From NCBI GenBank assembly GCA_965198715.1, contig CBDAPV010000002.1, forward strand, positions 1,860,001 to 1,924,000: a stretch of 64,000 nt of DNA, read 5' to 3'. Below the pieces are notes generated by a model that ran no database searches, was not told the origin of the DNA, and worked only from the letters and a program-made list of their open reading frames with translations. A program made the position numbers and the translations under genes. Origin of the DNA: RH-AL1 sp965198715. GTDB lineage: Bacteria > Pseudomonadota > Alphaproteobacteria > Rhizobiales > Beijerinckiaceae. This document shows, one piece after another, positions 25,600 through 34,397 of the stretch (its first letter is position 1; each line of letters begins with the position of its first letter).

Positions 25600-27198
25600 A
25601 TGACTCAAGGCATTGACCTGCGAGCCCGACGCATCCTTTGCGTCTTCCCGCACTACGAACCCTCCTTCGGCACGTTCGAGCACGCCTACCACCTGACGGA
25701 CAACACCAAGGCCTTCATGCCGCCTCAGGGGCTGCTGACAATCGCCGCCTACCTGCCACCGCACTGGCAGGTGCGGTTCGTCGACGAGAACATCGCCAAG
25801 GCGGCCGACGAGGACTTCGCCTGGGCCGAGGCGGTGTTCGTCTCCGGCATGCACATCCAGCGCCGGCGCATGGACGACATCAACCGCCGCGCTCACGCCC
25901 ACGGCAGGATCACCGTGCTCGGCGGCCCCTCGGTTTCGGCCTGCCCGGAGAACTACCCCGACTTCGACGTACTGCACTGCGGCGAACTCGGCGACGCCAC
26001 CGACGCGATCATCGCGATGCTCGGCGACAGCGTCGCGCGCCCGGCCAAGCAACTCGTGATGAAGACCGAGCTGCGCCGCGAGCTGTCGCAGTTCCCGATG
26101 CCGGCCTACGAGCTGGCGCAGATCCCCAACTACATGCTGGGCACCATCCAGTTCTCGAGTGGCTGCCCCTACAAGTGCGAGTTCTGCGACATCCCAGGGC
26201 TCTACGGCCGCGTGCCGCGCCTCAAGACGCCCGAGCAGATCTGCGCCGAGCTCGACAAGCTGCTGGCCCAGGGCGTCACCGGCTCGATCTACTTCGTCGA
26301 CGACAACATCATCGGCAACCGCAAGGCCATCAAGGAACTGCTGCCGCACCTGATCGCCTGGCAGAAGCGCAACGGCTACGCGGTGGCCTTTGCCTGCGAG
26401 GCGACGCTCAACATCGCCCGCTCCCCTGACGTGCTGGCGATGATGCGCGAGGCCGCGTTCGACGCGGTGTTTTGCGGGATCGAGACGCCGGAGCCCGACG
26501 CGCTGATCCAGATCGACAAGGGCCACAACATGGTCATGCCGATCCTCGACGCGGTGAAGATCATCAATTCCTACGGCATCCAGGTGGTGTCCGGCATCAT
26601 CCTGGGGCTCGACTCGGACACGGCCGAGTCCGGGGGCAAGGTGCTCGACTTCATCGAGAAGTCGGGCATCCCGATGCTGACGATCAACCTCCTGCAGGCG
26701 CTGCCGCAGACGCCGCTGTACGACCGCCTGCTCAAGGCCGGCCGGCTCGACGAGCGCGACGATCGCGAGTCCAACGTGCACTTCATGATGCCCTACGACG
26801 ACGTGCTCGGCATGTGGCGCGACTGCATGGAGCAGGCCTACCAGCCCGAGGTGCTGTTCGCGCGCTACCGCCACCAGCTCGCGACGACCTGGCCGCACCG
26901 CATCCCCAAGCCGAACTCGCCGCAGCGCACCAACAAGCGGATGATCAAGAAGGGCCTGACCATCCTCGCCAAGCTGATCTGGTACGTCGGGATCAAGGGC
27001 GACGGCGGCTACCGCGGCACGTTCTGGAAGTTCGCGCTGCCGCTGCTCGCCAGGGGCAAGGTCGAGGCGCTGCTGAACTATGGCCTGCCCGCCCACCATC
27101 TCATCATGTTCGCTCGCGAGGCCTGCGCCGGCCGCGGCAACGCCTCGCATTACTCCGCCAAGCTGCGCCAGCCCGCGGTCATGGAGGCGGCCGAGTAG
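25600..27198 (+). CDS. hpnP: B12-binding radical SAM protein, probable hopanoid C-2 methylase
   Basis: The 532-residue protein has an N-terminal B12-binding Rossmann domain (about 12-150, VLGGPSVSACPENYPDFD) and a radical SAM domain with the cluster motif CPYKCEFCDIPG. The C-terminal region is of the DUF4070 type. The pattern SFGTFEHAY, FMPPQGLLTIAAYLP, SGMHIQRRRMDDI and LNLLQALP-like segments fits HpnP, which methylates hopanoids at C-2 in Hyphomicrobiales and cyanobacteria. ATG 25600 was chosen over an upstream start. No other hopanoid gene lies in the window, which is common for hpnP. Closely related B12 radical SAM methylases remain possible. Confidence 0.72.
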   Translation: MTQGIDLRARRILCVFPHYEPSFGTFEHAYHLTDNTKAFMPPQGLLTIAAYLPPHWQVRFVDENIAKAADEDFAWAEAVFVSGMHIQRRRMDDINRRAHAHGRITVLGGPSVSACPENYPDFDVLHCGELGDATDAIIAMLGDSVARPAKQLVMKTELRRELSQFPMPAYELAQIPNYMLGTIQFSSGCPYKCEFCDIPGLYGRVPRLKTPEQICAELDKLLAQGVTGSIYFVDDNIIGNRKAIKELLPHLIAWQKRNGYAVAFACEATLNIARSPDVLAMMREAAFDAVFCGIETPEPDALIQIDKGHNMVMPILDAVKIINSYGIQVVSGIILGLDSDTAESGGKVLDFIEKSGIPMLTINLLQALPQTPLYDRLLKAGRLDERDDRESNVHFMMPYDDVLGMWRDCMEQAYQPEVLFARYRHQLATTWPHRIPKPNSPQRTNKRMIKKGLTILAKLIWYVGIKGDGGYRGTFWKFALPLLARGKVEALLNYGLPAHHLIMFAREACAGRGNASHYSAKLRQPAVMEAAE

Positions 27199-27394
27199 CG
27201 CTTTGTCCTGCAATCATCAGGGCTGCTCGCCTCCGCGTCGGCGAACCGTTGACGATCGTCGTGGCGCGCACCTTCAAAACGGCCAGCTTTCATCAGTCTG
27301 GCGCCACAAAGCTGCGCCAGCGTAGTGTTATCAAAATGACCGTGCCCCCCCTTTGACGGGGACAGGGCACGACGCTGTTTAAGCTTATACAAAG

Positions 27395-28282
27395 ATGTAT
27401 GAATCTGATTCGGTCCTCACTGGCGCCCCACGTTGCGACCCGGCTCCCGAAGACACGGGGCGAGCGGTTGTGACGGACATCCGCGTCGAGCCTTATCATC
27501 CGATCGACGCGTCACCCGATGGCCTCAGGCGGACGGTGGACCTTGCGCGCCGCGCTTTGCACTGCCCGGAAGCGCTGGTGCTTCCGCCGGAGCAGGACTT
27601 CGAGCTCGGCGCCACCCTCTCGGCGGAAATCGTCCCGAATGACAAGGCCATCGCCCGTCTCGTCGTGCGCGACGAGCCGGGACGCCGCTGGTCCGACGAT
27701 GATTGGGCCATCCTCCGCGACCTCGCCGAAGCCCTTGCCGTCGAGATCCGTCTGACCGACCTGGTCTCCCGCCTGGAGGCCAGGCAGTCCGAGGCGACGG
27801 GCACCGTGCCCGACAACCTTGCCGCGCGTGTCTCCGAGCCCCCGATGGAGGCCGTCACGGCCGCGACCGACGATGCCGATCTTCACCTCGAAGACGAGAC
27901 GTTCCACATCCTGCTCGCCGACGACCTCGATCTCAATCGCAAGCTCATCTGCGACATGCTCTCCCTCGACGGCTACGTCGTCGACAGCGTCGCCGACGGC
28001 GCGGCCGCCGTCGAGGCGGTGAAGGCCAAGGCCTACGACCTCGTCCTCATGGACATGATCATGCCGGGGATGGACGGGATGGATGCCACGCGCGCGATCC
28101 GCGCCCTGCCCGCGCCGACCTGCGACGTGCCGATCGTGGCGCTGACCGCCCATTCCTTCCGCGAGCAGCTCGACAATTGCCTGCACGCCGGCATGAACGC
28201 CACCCTCACCAAGCCGATGTCGTTCGATGCGCTCTCCAGCGCCGTCAGCATCTGGGCGCGCAGCCGCCGCCGGGCGGCGTAG
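27395..28282 (+). CDS. Response regulator with GAF-like N-terminal region
   Basis: The protein has 295 residues. The C-terminal receiver (about 168-292) has the acidic pair DD (176-177), phospho-acceptor Asp220 in LVLMDMIMPGMDG, the conserved Thr in ALTAHS and Lys in TKP. Residues about 25-130 look like a degenerate GAF domain (FELGATLSAEIVPNDKAIARL, DDDWAILRDLAEALAVEI). No DNA-binding or enzymatic output domain is present. It could relay phosphate or act by protein contact, as receivers in hybrid-kinase systems do. No kinase is adjacent. Confidence 0.85.
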   Translation: MYESDSVLTGAPRCDPAPEDTGRAVVTDIRVEPYHPIDASPDGLRRTVDLARRALHCPEALVLPPEQDFELGATLSAEIVPNDKAIARLVVRDEPGRRWSDDDWAILRDLAEALAVEIRLTDLVSRLEARQSEATGTVPDNLAARVSEPPMEAVTAATDDADLHLEDETFHILLADDLDLNRKLICDMLSLDGYVVDSVADGAAAVEAVKAKAYDLVLMDMIMPGMDGMDATRAIRALPAPTCDVPIVALTAHSFREQLDNCLHAGMNATLTKPMSFDALSSAVSIWARSRRRAA

Positions 28283-28408
28283 TCGACTCACCGGCGCGGT
28301 CGACGTGCGACATGAGGAAGCGTTGCTGCGTTCGAGCTTGGTGATGCGCCGGCGCAGTTCGCCTTCCGTGTTGCTGTCGGCGTCGACGAGCGGCGGTAGA
28401 GGTCGGCG

Positions 28409-28933
28409 GTGTTGAAACCCATAGGACCCGGCTCGGACCCGCTGATCGTCACCGCCCACCTCGACGCGGACTCGTTCGAGGCGCTCGACGCGCTCCGCCG
28501 CCGGCACTTCCCGAAGAAGCTGAACAAGATCCCGGCGCACGTCAGCCTGTTCCACAAGCTGCCCGGCGAGGAGCTGGACAGCGTGCGCGCGACGCTGGCC
28601 GAGGCGTGCCGGGCGGTGCTCCCGTTCGCCATGGCGCCGCGCGAGCTGCGCTTCCTCGGGCGCGGCGTCGCCATCGCCTACGAGGCGCCGGAGCTGGCGC
28701 AGCTGCACGGACGGCTCGCGCAGGCCTGGTCCGGCTGGCTCTCCGCGCAGGACCGCCAATCCTTCCGCGCCCACGTCACCATCCAGAACAAGGTCGAGCC
28801 CGCCGTCGCCCGCGCCCTGCTGGAGGAGCTGCGCGAGGACGCCGAGCCGCCGGCCTGCCGCGTCGAAGGCCTCGACCTGTGGCGCTACCTCGGCGGCCCG
28901 TGGGAGGCGATCGAGACGATGCGTTTCGGGTGA
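28409..28933 (+). CDS. 2'-5' RNA ligase family (2H phosphoesterase) protein
   Basis: The 174-residue protein begins with GTG at 28409. Two HxT/S motifs define the 2H phosphoesterase fold: His44 in AHVSLF and His122 in AHVTIQ, about 78 residues apart as usual. Members include LigT/ThpR, which act on 2',3'-cyclic phosphate RNA ends, and many uncharacterised relatives. This branch, with KLNKIPAHVSLFHKLPG and a tail containing DLWRYLGGPW, is widespread in Hyphomicrobiales. Substrate unknown. Confidence 0.82.
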   Translation: MLKPIGPGSDPLIVTAHLDADSFEALDALRRRHFPKKLNKIPAHVSLFHKLPGEELDSVRATLAEACRAVLPFAMAPRELRFLGRGVAIAYEAPELAQLHGRLAQAWSGWLSAQDRQSFRAHVTIQNKVEPAVARALLEELREDAEPPACRVEGLDLWRYLGGPWEAIETMRFG

Positions 28934-28949
28934 ATGCCCGGCAGCCGAG

Positions 28950-29312
28950 CTAGTGCCCCCGCCGGCCGCCACCCCCGCCTTTCTTGCCGCCGCCGCCCTT
29001 CTCGCCGGGGTGCTCGTCGACCAGCGCCGCCGCGATCCAGTAGCAGGAGAGGTCGCCGGTGAGCCGGATGCAGGCCAGCGGCGGCTTGGTCTCGTCGATG
29101 TCGACGTTGATGCCCTTGGCGAAGGAGAGACAGGCGCGGGAAGCCTCCAACGGCTGCGCCGCGGCGTCCTGCGCCGCCTTGCGCCCCTGCAACGCGGCGA
29201 TTTTGGCGGCATCGGCCGGCGTCGCGCAACCCACCGTCGCCGCCTTGAGCGCGGCGGCTTCGGCTGGCACGGAGAAAGCGAGGAGGGTGAGCGCGGCGGC
29301 GAGACTCTTCAT
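28950..29312 (-). CDS. Small secreted protein with Gly/Lys-rich tail
   Basis: The 120-residue precursor has a signal peptide (about 1-19, ending AEAAA). The mature part contains three cysteines (GCATPADA, ACLSFAKG, ACIRLTGDLSCYW), a charged middle, and a C-terminal tail of Gly, Lys and Arg ending RRGH. No family was recognised. It is convergent with the 2H phosphoesterase gene and divergent from ftsY, so its promoter should lie in the 117 bp before ftsY. Confidence 0.6.
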   Translation of the reverse strand: MKSLAAALTLLAFSVPAEAAALKAATVGCATPADAAKIAALQGRKAAQDAAAQPLEASRACLSFAKGINVDIDETKPPLACIRLTGDLSCYWIAAALVDEHPGEKGGGGKKGGGGGRRGH

Positions 29313-29429
29313 GGCGCCTTCCTAGCGCGCGCAGCCGACGCCGCCCAATCACGCCTGCGTGGCGCGCCCGTGTAGCTATGCGAGAGGCCGCCGCTTATAT
29401 CGGGCCGATCGAACCAGCGAGGATCTTGG

Positions 29430-30836
29430 GTGAGCGACACCGGCGAAAAGCCCGTCAAGAAGAGCTTCCTGCGCAAGATCTTCAGCCAGGCCGAGCCGGC
29501 GCCGTCCAAGCGCCCGAAGGAGGATCCGACCTGGCGGCCCCAGGCCAAGGCGCTGGCCGAGCTGGCCCCTGACGACGTTGCGGGCGAAGAGCCCGCGACG
29601 AGCGAGGCACCTGCCGTCTTCGAGCCCGTGCCGGAAGTGGTGTTCCCCGAGGTGGTCGTGCCCGAGGTGCTCGCCCGCGACGTGCTCGCCCGCGACGTGC
29701 CGAGCCTCGCGCCCAGAGCCGATCCCTCGCCCGCCGCCGACATCCCGACGGCGCCGGTCGTCGTCGAGGTGCCGCCGCGGCAGGCGACGCCGACTCTCCT
29801 CGTCGAGACACCCGCTCCGCTCCCGGTCATCGCCGAGGCGCCTACCCTGCCCGTCGTCGACGACGCCTTCACGATCGAGCCGGCGCCGGAGCCGCCGGCC
29901 GAGCCCAAGCGCTCCTGGTGGAGCCGCCTGCGCGATGGGCTCTCGCGCTCGTCGGGTTCGATCGGCACCGGCATCGGCGACATCTTCACCAAGCGCAAGC
30001 TCGACGCCGCGATGCTGGAGGACCTCGAGGACGTGCTGATCCGCGCCGATCTCGGCGTCGCCACCTCGACCCGCATCTGCGAGGCCGTCGGCAAGGGTCG
30101 CTACGACCGCGACGTCTCGCCCGAAGCGGTGAAGGCGATCCTCGCCACCGAGGTCGAACGCGTGCTGGCGCCCTACGCACAGCCCATCGCGATCGGCACC
30201 GGCAAGCCCTTCGTGATCCTGGTCGTCGGCGTCAACGGCTCGGGCAAGACCACCACCATCGGCAAGCTCGCCGCCAAGCTCACCGCGGAAGGCAAGACGG
30301 TCACGCTCGCTGCCGGCGACACGTTCCGCGCCGCGGCCATCGCCCAGCTGACGATCTGGGGCGATCGGCTCGGCTGTCCCGTGGTCGCGCGCGAGCAGGG
30401 CTCGGACGCCGCCGGCCTGGCCTATGCCGCGATCGAGGAGGCGCGGGCGTCGGGCGCCGACGTGCTGCTGATGGACACCGCCGGGCGGCTGCAGAACCGC
30501 ACGGAGCTCATGGCCGAGCTGGAGAAGATCATCCGTGTGATGAAGAAGCTCGAGCCTGCCGCGCCCCACGCCGTGCTGCTGGTGCTCGACGCCACCGTCG
30601 GCCAGAACGCGATGAACCAGGTCGAGATCTTCGGCAAGGTCGCGGGCGTCACCGGGCTGGTGATGACCAAGCTCGACGGCACCGCGCGCGGCGGCATCCT
30701 CGTCGCCATAGCGGAAAAATTCAAGCTGCCGGTGCATTTCATCGGCGTCGGCGAGACCGCCGACGACCTCGAGCCCTTCGCCGCCCGCGACTTCGCCGAG
30801 GCCATCGCCGGCATCGACGTTCGCGAGCCGGTCTAG
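29430..30836 (+). CDS. ftsY: Signal recognition particle receptor FtsY
   Basis: FtsY is the membrane-associated GTPase that docks ribosome-SRP complexes at the translocon. The 468-residue protein starts with GTG 29430. An acidic, Pro/Val/Glu-rich A domain (about 1-160) contains the direct repeat VLARDVLARDV. The N domain (about 163-250) follows, then the G domain with P-loop GVNGSGKT (267-274), DTFRAAAIAQL, DTAGRLQNRTEL and TKLDGTARGG. Length and order are normal for alphaproteobacteria. It is monocistronic here; the septation or ftsE genes often near ftsY are absent. Confidence 0.95.
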   Translation: MSDTGEKPVKKSFLRKIFSQAEPAPSKRPKEDPTWRPQAKALAELAPDDVAGEEPATSEAPAVFEPVPEVVFPEVVVPEVLARDVLARDVPSLAPRADPSPAADIPTAPVVVEVPPRQATPTLLVETPAPLPVIAEAPTLPVVDDAFTIEPAPEPPAEPKRSWWSRLRDGLSRSSGSIGTGIGDIFTKRKLDAAMLEDLEDVLIRADLGVATSTRICEAVGKGRYDRDVSPEAVKAILATEVERVLAPYAQPIAIGTGKPFVILVVGVNGSGKTTTIGKLAAKLTAEGKTVTLAAGDTFRAAAIAQLTIWGDRLGCPVVAREQGSDAAGLAYAAIEEARASGADVLLMDTAGRLQNRTELMAELEKIIRVMKKLEPAAPHAVLLVLDATVGQNAMNQVEIFGKVAGVTGLVMTKLDGTARGGILVAIAEKFKLPVHFIGVGETADDLEPFAARDFAEAIAGIDVREPV

Positions 30837-31179
30837 ATTCAGCCGGACGAGGGCGACGCGATGCGCAACCTGCTTACGGAGAGCCGCCGTGTTCGGGTCG
30901 ATGCTGACCATGATCGCTCCTTGCGCAAAGTACGCGGTATTTATGCCTTTTGGTTTGGATTGATCAAGGACTCCAGATTAAAGTTGGTTAATATACCGAA
31001 ACTTGGTCGTGTCGTCGAGGAGAGCTTTGACCGATCGGCCTCCTGTCGATCTGGTGCAGCGCGACGCGGTCGATCACGCGGTGGAGATGGCCGCGGTCGA
31101 TGGAGCCGGCGGGCGGGCAAGGCCGAACCCCTGCGCCGCGAGCGCGATGCGACGGGCTCGAAGGCGGAGAGCGAGTCCG
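30837..31179. other. Intergenic region, no gene seen
   Basis: 343 bases between ftsY and a DUF29 gene; both genes end here. 30915-31010 is AT-richer (for example TTGGTTTGGATTGATC). Open frames crossing it have no recognisable content or ribosome-binding site. No clear terminator was found. Confidence 0.5.
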
Positions 31180-31644
31180 TCAGTGGGCCTCTTCCGGCCA
31201 GAAGTCATGATCTTCGACCTGCGCCAGCGAGAACGGGCATGCCGCGGGAAACGTCGTTAGAGGCAGCGTCGTCTCGGCCGCCGCTTCGCGCCGGGCGCCG
31301 GCGTAGGCCGCCGCGAACGCGTCGGCGCGTCGAGGGCGCAGGCCGGGATTGTCGGCGAGGCCATCCTCGATGTTGTTGCGTTCACGAGCGATGGCCGCTG
31401 TCCAGCTTGCGGTCCGACGCTCCGGCTGGCAGCGCATCTTCAGGAGTTGCAGAAGCACAAGCCGATAGGAGGACCGCAGCGCATGATATTGAGCGCGTCC
31501 CAGGCTTTCGATCTCCTCGATGAGATTGGGCAGGTCGGCTTCAGCCAGGCGGCCGGCCCTCATCAGCGCCGCCTGGCGATGCGTCCAGGTGTAGAAATCC
31601 GTCTCGTACAGCGTCTCGTCGCAGGCGGTCGCGATCTCCACCAT
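31180..31644 (-). CDS. DUF29 family protein (copy A)
   Basis: The 154-residue protein has the DUF29 pattern: LYETDFYTWTHRQAALMRAG, then NLIEEIESLGRAQYHALRS, LVLLQLLKMRCQPER, an Ile/Arg-rich helix, and a C-terminal PLTTFPAACPFSLAQ. DUF29 proteins are all-helical cytosolic proteins of unknown function, often in many copies per genome in cyanobacteria and alphaproteobacteria. ATG 31644 gives the family start. It is the most diverged of four copies in this cluster and is divergent from the nucleotidyltransferase gene. Confidence 0.88.
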   Translation of the reverse strand: MVEIATACDETLYETDFYTWTHRQAALMRAGRLAEADLPNLIEEIESLGRAQYHALRSSYRLVLLQLLKMRCQPERRTASWTAAIARERNNIEDGLADNPGLRPRRADAFAAAYAGARREAAAETTLPLTTFPAACPFSLAQVEDHDFWPEEAH

Positions 31645-31777
31645 GGTCGGCTCCTCTCGTGATCAGCTTAGGCCATGCGAACGCGCGTCACCAGCATCGG
31701 GCGATCAGCGAGGCGGGATGCCTCACGCGTCGCAGAAACGGATTTGGCGATCCCGAGCTCGAAGATAATCTCGCGCC

Positions 31778-32095
31778 ATGTCGCCAACGATCGACCCTCT
31801 CATGCACCGGTTCCGCACCGCGCTGGCGGACCTCTACGACGAGCGACCCGAACGGGTGGTGCTCTACGGGTCGCGCGCTCGCGGTGATGCGAGACCCGAT
31901 TCCGATTACGACGTCGCCGTCTTCGTGAAAGACCTCCGCAGCTTCGGTGTCGAGAGCGGCCTCATCGCGGACATCGAAGCCGCCCTGCTCGCCGACACCG
32001 GCGCCGTGATCAACGCGATGCCCTTCGAGGCTGACTCCTACAGCGAGCGCACCGGCTTCATGCACGAGGTGCGACGCGACGGCCTCGATCTTTGA
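31778..32095 (+). CDS. MNT-type minimal nucleotidyltransferase, orphan
   Basis: The 105-residue protein is a minimal nucleotidyltransferase domain. The active site reads LYGSRARGDARPDSDYDVAVF, with the GSRARG loop and both aspartates of the DxD pair intact. Such proteins usually form MNT/HEPN (MntA/HepT) toxin-antitoxin pairs in which the transferase AMPylates a HEPN ribonuclease. No HEPN gene is adjacent on either side: a DUF29 gene lies upstream and a leftward methyltransferase-like gene downstream. It is therefore either an orphan or works with an unlinked partner. Confidence 0.85.
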   Translation: MSPTIDPLMHRFRTALADLYDERPERVVLYGSRARGDARPDSDYDVAVFVKDLRSFGVESGLIADIEAALLADTGAVINAMPFEADSYSERTGFMHEVRRDGLDL

Positions 32096-32130
32096 AGCCC
32101 GAGTCCGCCGGTGCCCAGAAGTCGATGATG

Positions 32131-32799
32131 TTAGGCACGCCGCCGCCCCAGCCAGATCGTGTGCCGCGCCCCGCGCCTGCCGGCATTGGCACGCACCCGC
32201 AGCTCCTCGACGTCGAAGCCGGCCTTGCGCAGGCGGGCGGCGAAGGCGGCGTCCGGCTCGACCGACCAGACCGAAAGCAGGCCGCCGGGGCGCAGCGCCG
32301 CGCGCGCCGCGGCGAGACCGCGCGCGCCGTAGAGCGCGTCGTTTCCGGTCCGCACCAAGCCGTCCGGTCCGTTGTCGACGTCGAGCAGGATGGCGTCCCA
32401 AGGCCCGCCTCGCATCGCGATCCCGACGTCGCCCTCCGCGATGCCGACCCGCGAATCGTCGAGGCAGCCGGCGAAGACGGAGGCCAGCGGTCCGCGCGCC
32501 CAAGCGATCACCGCCGGCACCAGCTCGGCCACCACCACCTCCGCCTCGGGCGCCAGCGCGGCAAGCGCGGCGCGCAAGGTGAAGCCCATGCCGAGACCGC
32601 CGATCAGCAGCCTCGGTCTCGGGCCAGCCAGCCGCCGACAGGTCTCGACGGCCAGCGCCTCCTCGGACCCGCTGAGACGCGAATTCATCAGCTCGTCCCG
32701 GCCGATGAAGATCGAGAAGTCCGCGCCGCGCCGCATCAGGCGCAGCTCGCCCTCGCCGCCAGGGATTGGTGCGGTGTCGAGGTGAACCCAGGGGTTCAA
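32131..32799 (-). CDS. Spermidine synthase-like / class I SAM-dependent methyltransferase fold protein
   Basis: The 222-residue protein has a Rossmann-like core: GGLGMGFTLRAALAAL (motif I), VVVAELVPAVIAWA (motif II) and WDAILLDVDNGPDGL. The lead-in FSIFIGRDELMNSRLSGSEE is typical of the short spermidine-synthase-like family in Hyphomicrobiales. Whether it transfers aminopropyl or methyl groups is not decided. The start is a TTG at 32799, two bases after the stop of the DUF29 copy B gene; it gives the conserved MNPWVHLDTAPIPGG start. Probably co-transcribed with that gene. Confidence 0.78.
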   Translation of the reverse strand: MNPWVHLDTAPIPGGEGELRLMRRGADFSIFIGRDELMNSRLSGSEEALAVETCRRLAGPRPRLLIGGLGMGFTLRAALAALAPEAEVVVAELVPAVIAWARGPLASVFAGCLDDSRVGIAEGDVGIAMRGGPWDAILLDVDNGPDGLVRTGNDALYGARGLAAARAALRPGGLLSVWSVEPDAAFAARLRKAGFDVEELRVRANAGRRGARHTIWLGRRRA

Positions 32800-32801
32800 G
32801 T

Positions 32802-33296
32802 CTAGCCGCCCGCAGCCGGCGCGATGTCCGGAGACCCAACGACCGGTGCCGGATACCAGTCATCGGATTGCATCAGCTCGCGGCTGAACGGTGACATGAT
32901 CGGGAACGTAGCGATCGGCAGGCCGGTCTCCGAGGCCGCGAGCCGACGCGCGTCGGCATAGGCTGTTTCGAAAAGACTATCCGCCTTCGGCTTCAAGCTC
33001 GAATCCTCGGCGATGTGCCGAGCGATTTCCAGCCGCTGGTTGAGGATCGTAGTGCGCCAACTGCGACCGGATCGCTCGGGCTGAAACATCTCTTTGAGAA
33101 GATGCAGAACGAGAACCTTGTACCGCGACCGCAGCTCGGAGACTTCCTTGCGGCCCAAGCTCTCGATCTCCTCCAACACGTTCATCAAGTCCAAGTCCGC
33201 GAGGCAGCCTTCTTTCATCAGCGCGGCCTGCTGCTGCGTCCAAGCATAGAAGTCGGTCTCGTAGAGGCTGCTCTCGCCCGTATTGATCTCGTCCAC
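32802..33296 (-). CDS. DUF29 family protein (copy B)
   Basis: The 164-residue protein matches DUF29: LYETDFYAWTQQQAALMKEG, NVLEEIESLGRKEVSELRSR, LVLHLLKEMFQPER and a C-terminal PIATFPIMSPFSRE. GTG 33296 was chosen because a perfect GGAGGT lies about seven bases upstream and the resulting MDEI start matches copy D; the open frame extends 25 codons further. It is closest to copy D, so the pair looks like a duplication. The spermidine-synthase-like gene follows after two bases. Confidence 0.87.
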   Translation of the reverse strand: MDEINTGESSLYETDFYAWTQQQAALMKEGCLADLDLMNVLEEIESLGRKEVSELRSRYKVLVLHLLKEMFQPERSGRSWRTTILNQRLEIARHIAEDSSLKPKADSLFETAYADARRLAASETGLPIATFPIMSPFSRELMQSDDWYPAPVVGSPDIAPAAGG

Positions 33297-33496
33297 GAAG
33301 TACCTCCGTCTCCGTTTCGGCCAACGTACTAGCTTGGCTTCGTGCAGACCATCCTTACGGTGCTCGTCCACCTACGCCATGTCCCTGCGAACCATGCTGC
33401 CGGCGCGGGGCATGTGTATCGAGGTGCGGCTTTTACACCGGCTCGGGACCCTTTTCGACGTTCGTGGTTGCACCTCGGCAGACAGAGGAGCGCCGC

Positions 33497-33796
33497 ATGG
33501 TCGACATCGATACGAGCCGCATCGAGGCACACATGGACGTCATCGCCGCCGACGGCGAGTCGATCGGCAAGGTCGATCATATGCAGGAAGGCAAGATCAA
33601 GCTGACCAAGAACGACTCGCCCGACCACCAGCACCATTTTGTGCCGCTCATGTGGATCGACCACATCGACAAGCACGTCCACCTCAACAAGACGCTGGCA
33701 GACATTCGCTCCGTCACGCGTGGTGCTTCAGGCGTTTCGAAGACCGACGCCGTGCCTGAGGTTGGTCTGCGCGACGCGGTGCCGAAGACGGCTTGA
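33497..33796 (+). CDS. DUF2171 family protein
   Basis: The 99-residue protein has the DUF2171 pattern: IEAHMDVIAADGESIGKVDH, IKLTKNDSPDHQHHFVPL and IDKHVHLNKTLADI, a PRC-barrel-like beta domain. The C-terminal 25 residues are a variable tail. A GAGGAG ribosome-binding site precedes ATG 33497. Members are abundant in Hyphomicrobiales, often near stress genes; function unknown. It is the only gene on this strand between DUF29 copies B and C. Confidence 0.82.
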   Translation: MVDIDTSRIEAHMDVIAADGESIGKVDHMQEGKIKLTKNDSPDHQHHFVPLMWIDHIDKHVHLNKTLADIRSVTRGASGVSKTDAVPEVGLRDAVPKTA

Positions 33797-33874
33797 TCCG
33801 CATCAGCCGACAATCGGCTTGGCTCACCGCTTCTGGCATAACGGTGGCCCAATGGCTCCGTCTGCGGTAATCAT

Positions 33875-34348
33875 CTACGATCGATAATCGGGAAAAGCCG
33901 GGAGCCAGGTTTCTTCTTCAGCTTCTTCGACAGTGAAGGGCGGATGCTTGGGAATAGTGTCGAGCGCGACCCCGGTTTGCGCCGCGCAAACTTTGCGTCC
34001 GTCCTCATAGCCGTCGGCGAACAGCAATTGCCGTTTGGACCTGAGGCTTGGATTTTCCTTGAAGAGCCTCGCGATCCTGTTGCGCTGCTCGACGATCGTT
34101 CCCTGCCAGCTTCGGGTAGCGCGTTTCGGCTGTACGATGAGCTTGAGCAGATGGAGGCACAAAACCGCATAGCGGGACTGCAAAGCATTGATTTGAGCGC
34201 GTCCCAACGACTCGATCTCCTCGACAAGGTTGATCAGGTCCAACGCGCCGAAGTCGCCACCGCCTAGTAGAGCCGCCTGGCGCTGACTCCAGGCATAGAA
34301 GTCCGTCTCGTACAAATCGGCTTCGTCCCGTCGGGCGATCTCGTCCAA
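33875..34348 (-). CDS. DUF29 family protein (copy C)
   Basis: The 157-residue protein shows LYETDFYAWSQRQAALLGGG, NLVEEIESLGRAQINALQSR, LCLHLLKLIVQPKRATRSW and a C-terminal DTIPKHPPFTVEE. The TTG at 34348, with GAGGA six bases upstream, gives the MDEIARRDE start seen in copies B and D. An ATG near 34405 would add 19 residues. It begins 49 nt after copy D and should be in the same transcript. Two cysteines (CLHLLK, VCAAQTG) differ from the other copies. Confidence 0.83.
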   Translation of the reverse strand: MDEIARRDEADLYETDFYAWSQRQAALLGGGDFGALDLINLVEEIESLGRAQINALQSRYAVLCLHLLKLIVQPKRATRSWQGTIVEQRNRIARLFKENPSLRSKRQLLFADGYEDGRKVCAAQTGVALDTIPKHPPFTVEEAEEETWLPAFPDYRS

Positions 34349-34397
34349 AGCTTTTCCTCGCGAACAGCGGTCGTAGCAACCTGCGCTACCAGACACC

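Noticed and set aside
25537..27213. 558-codon leftward open frame opposite the hpnP-like gene
   Set aside because: Mirror of a strongly conserved gene; composition (Val, Leu, Arg, His, Asp) is typical of antisense frames in GC-rich DNA.
30861..31523. 220-codon rightward frame after ftsY
   Set aside because: Overlaps the recognised DUF29 copy A on the other strand; Arg/Ser-rich and without start signals.
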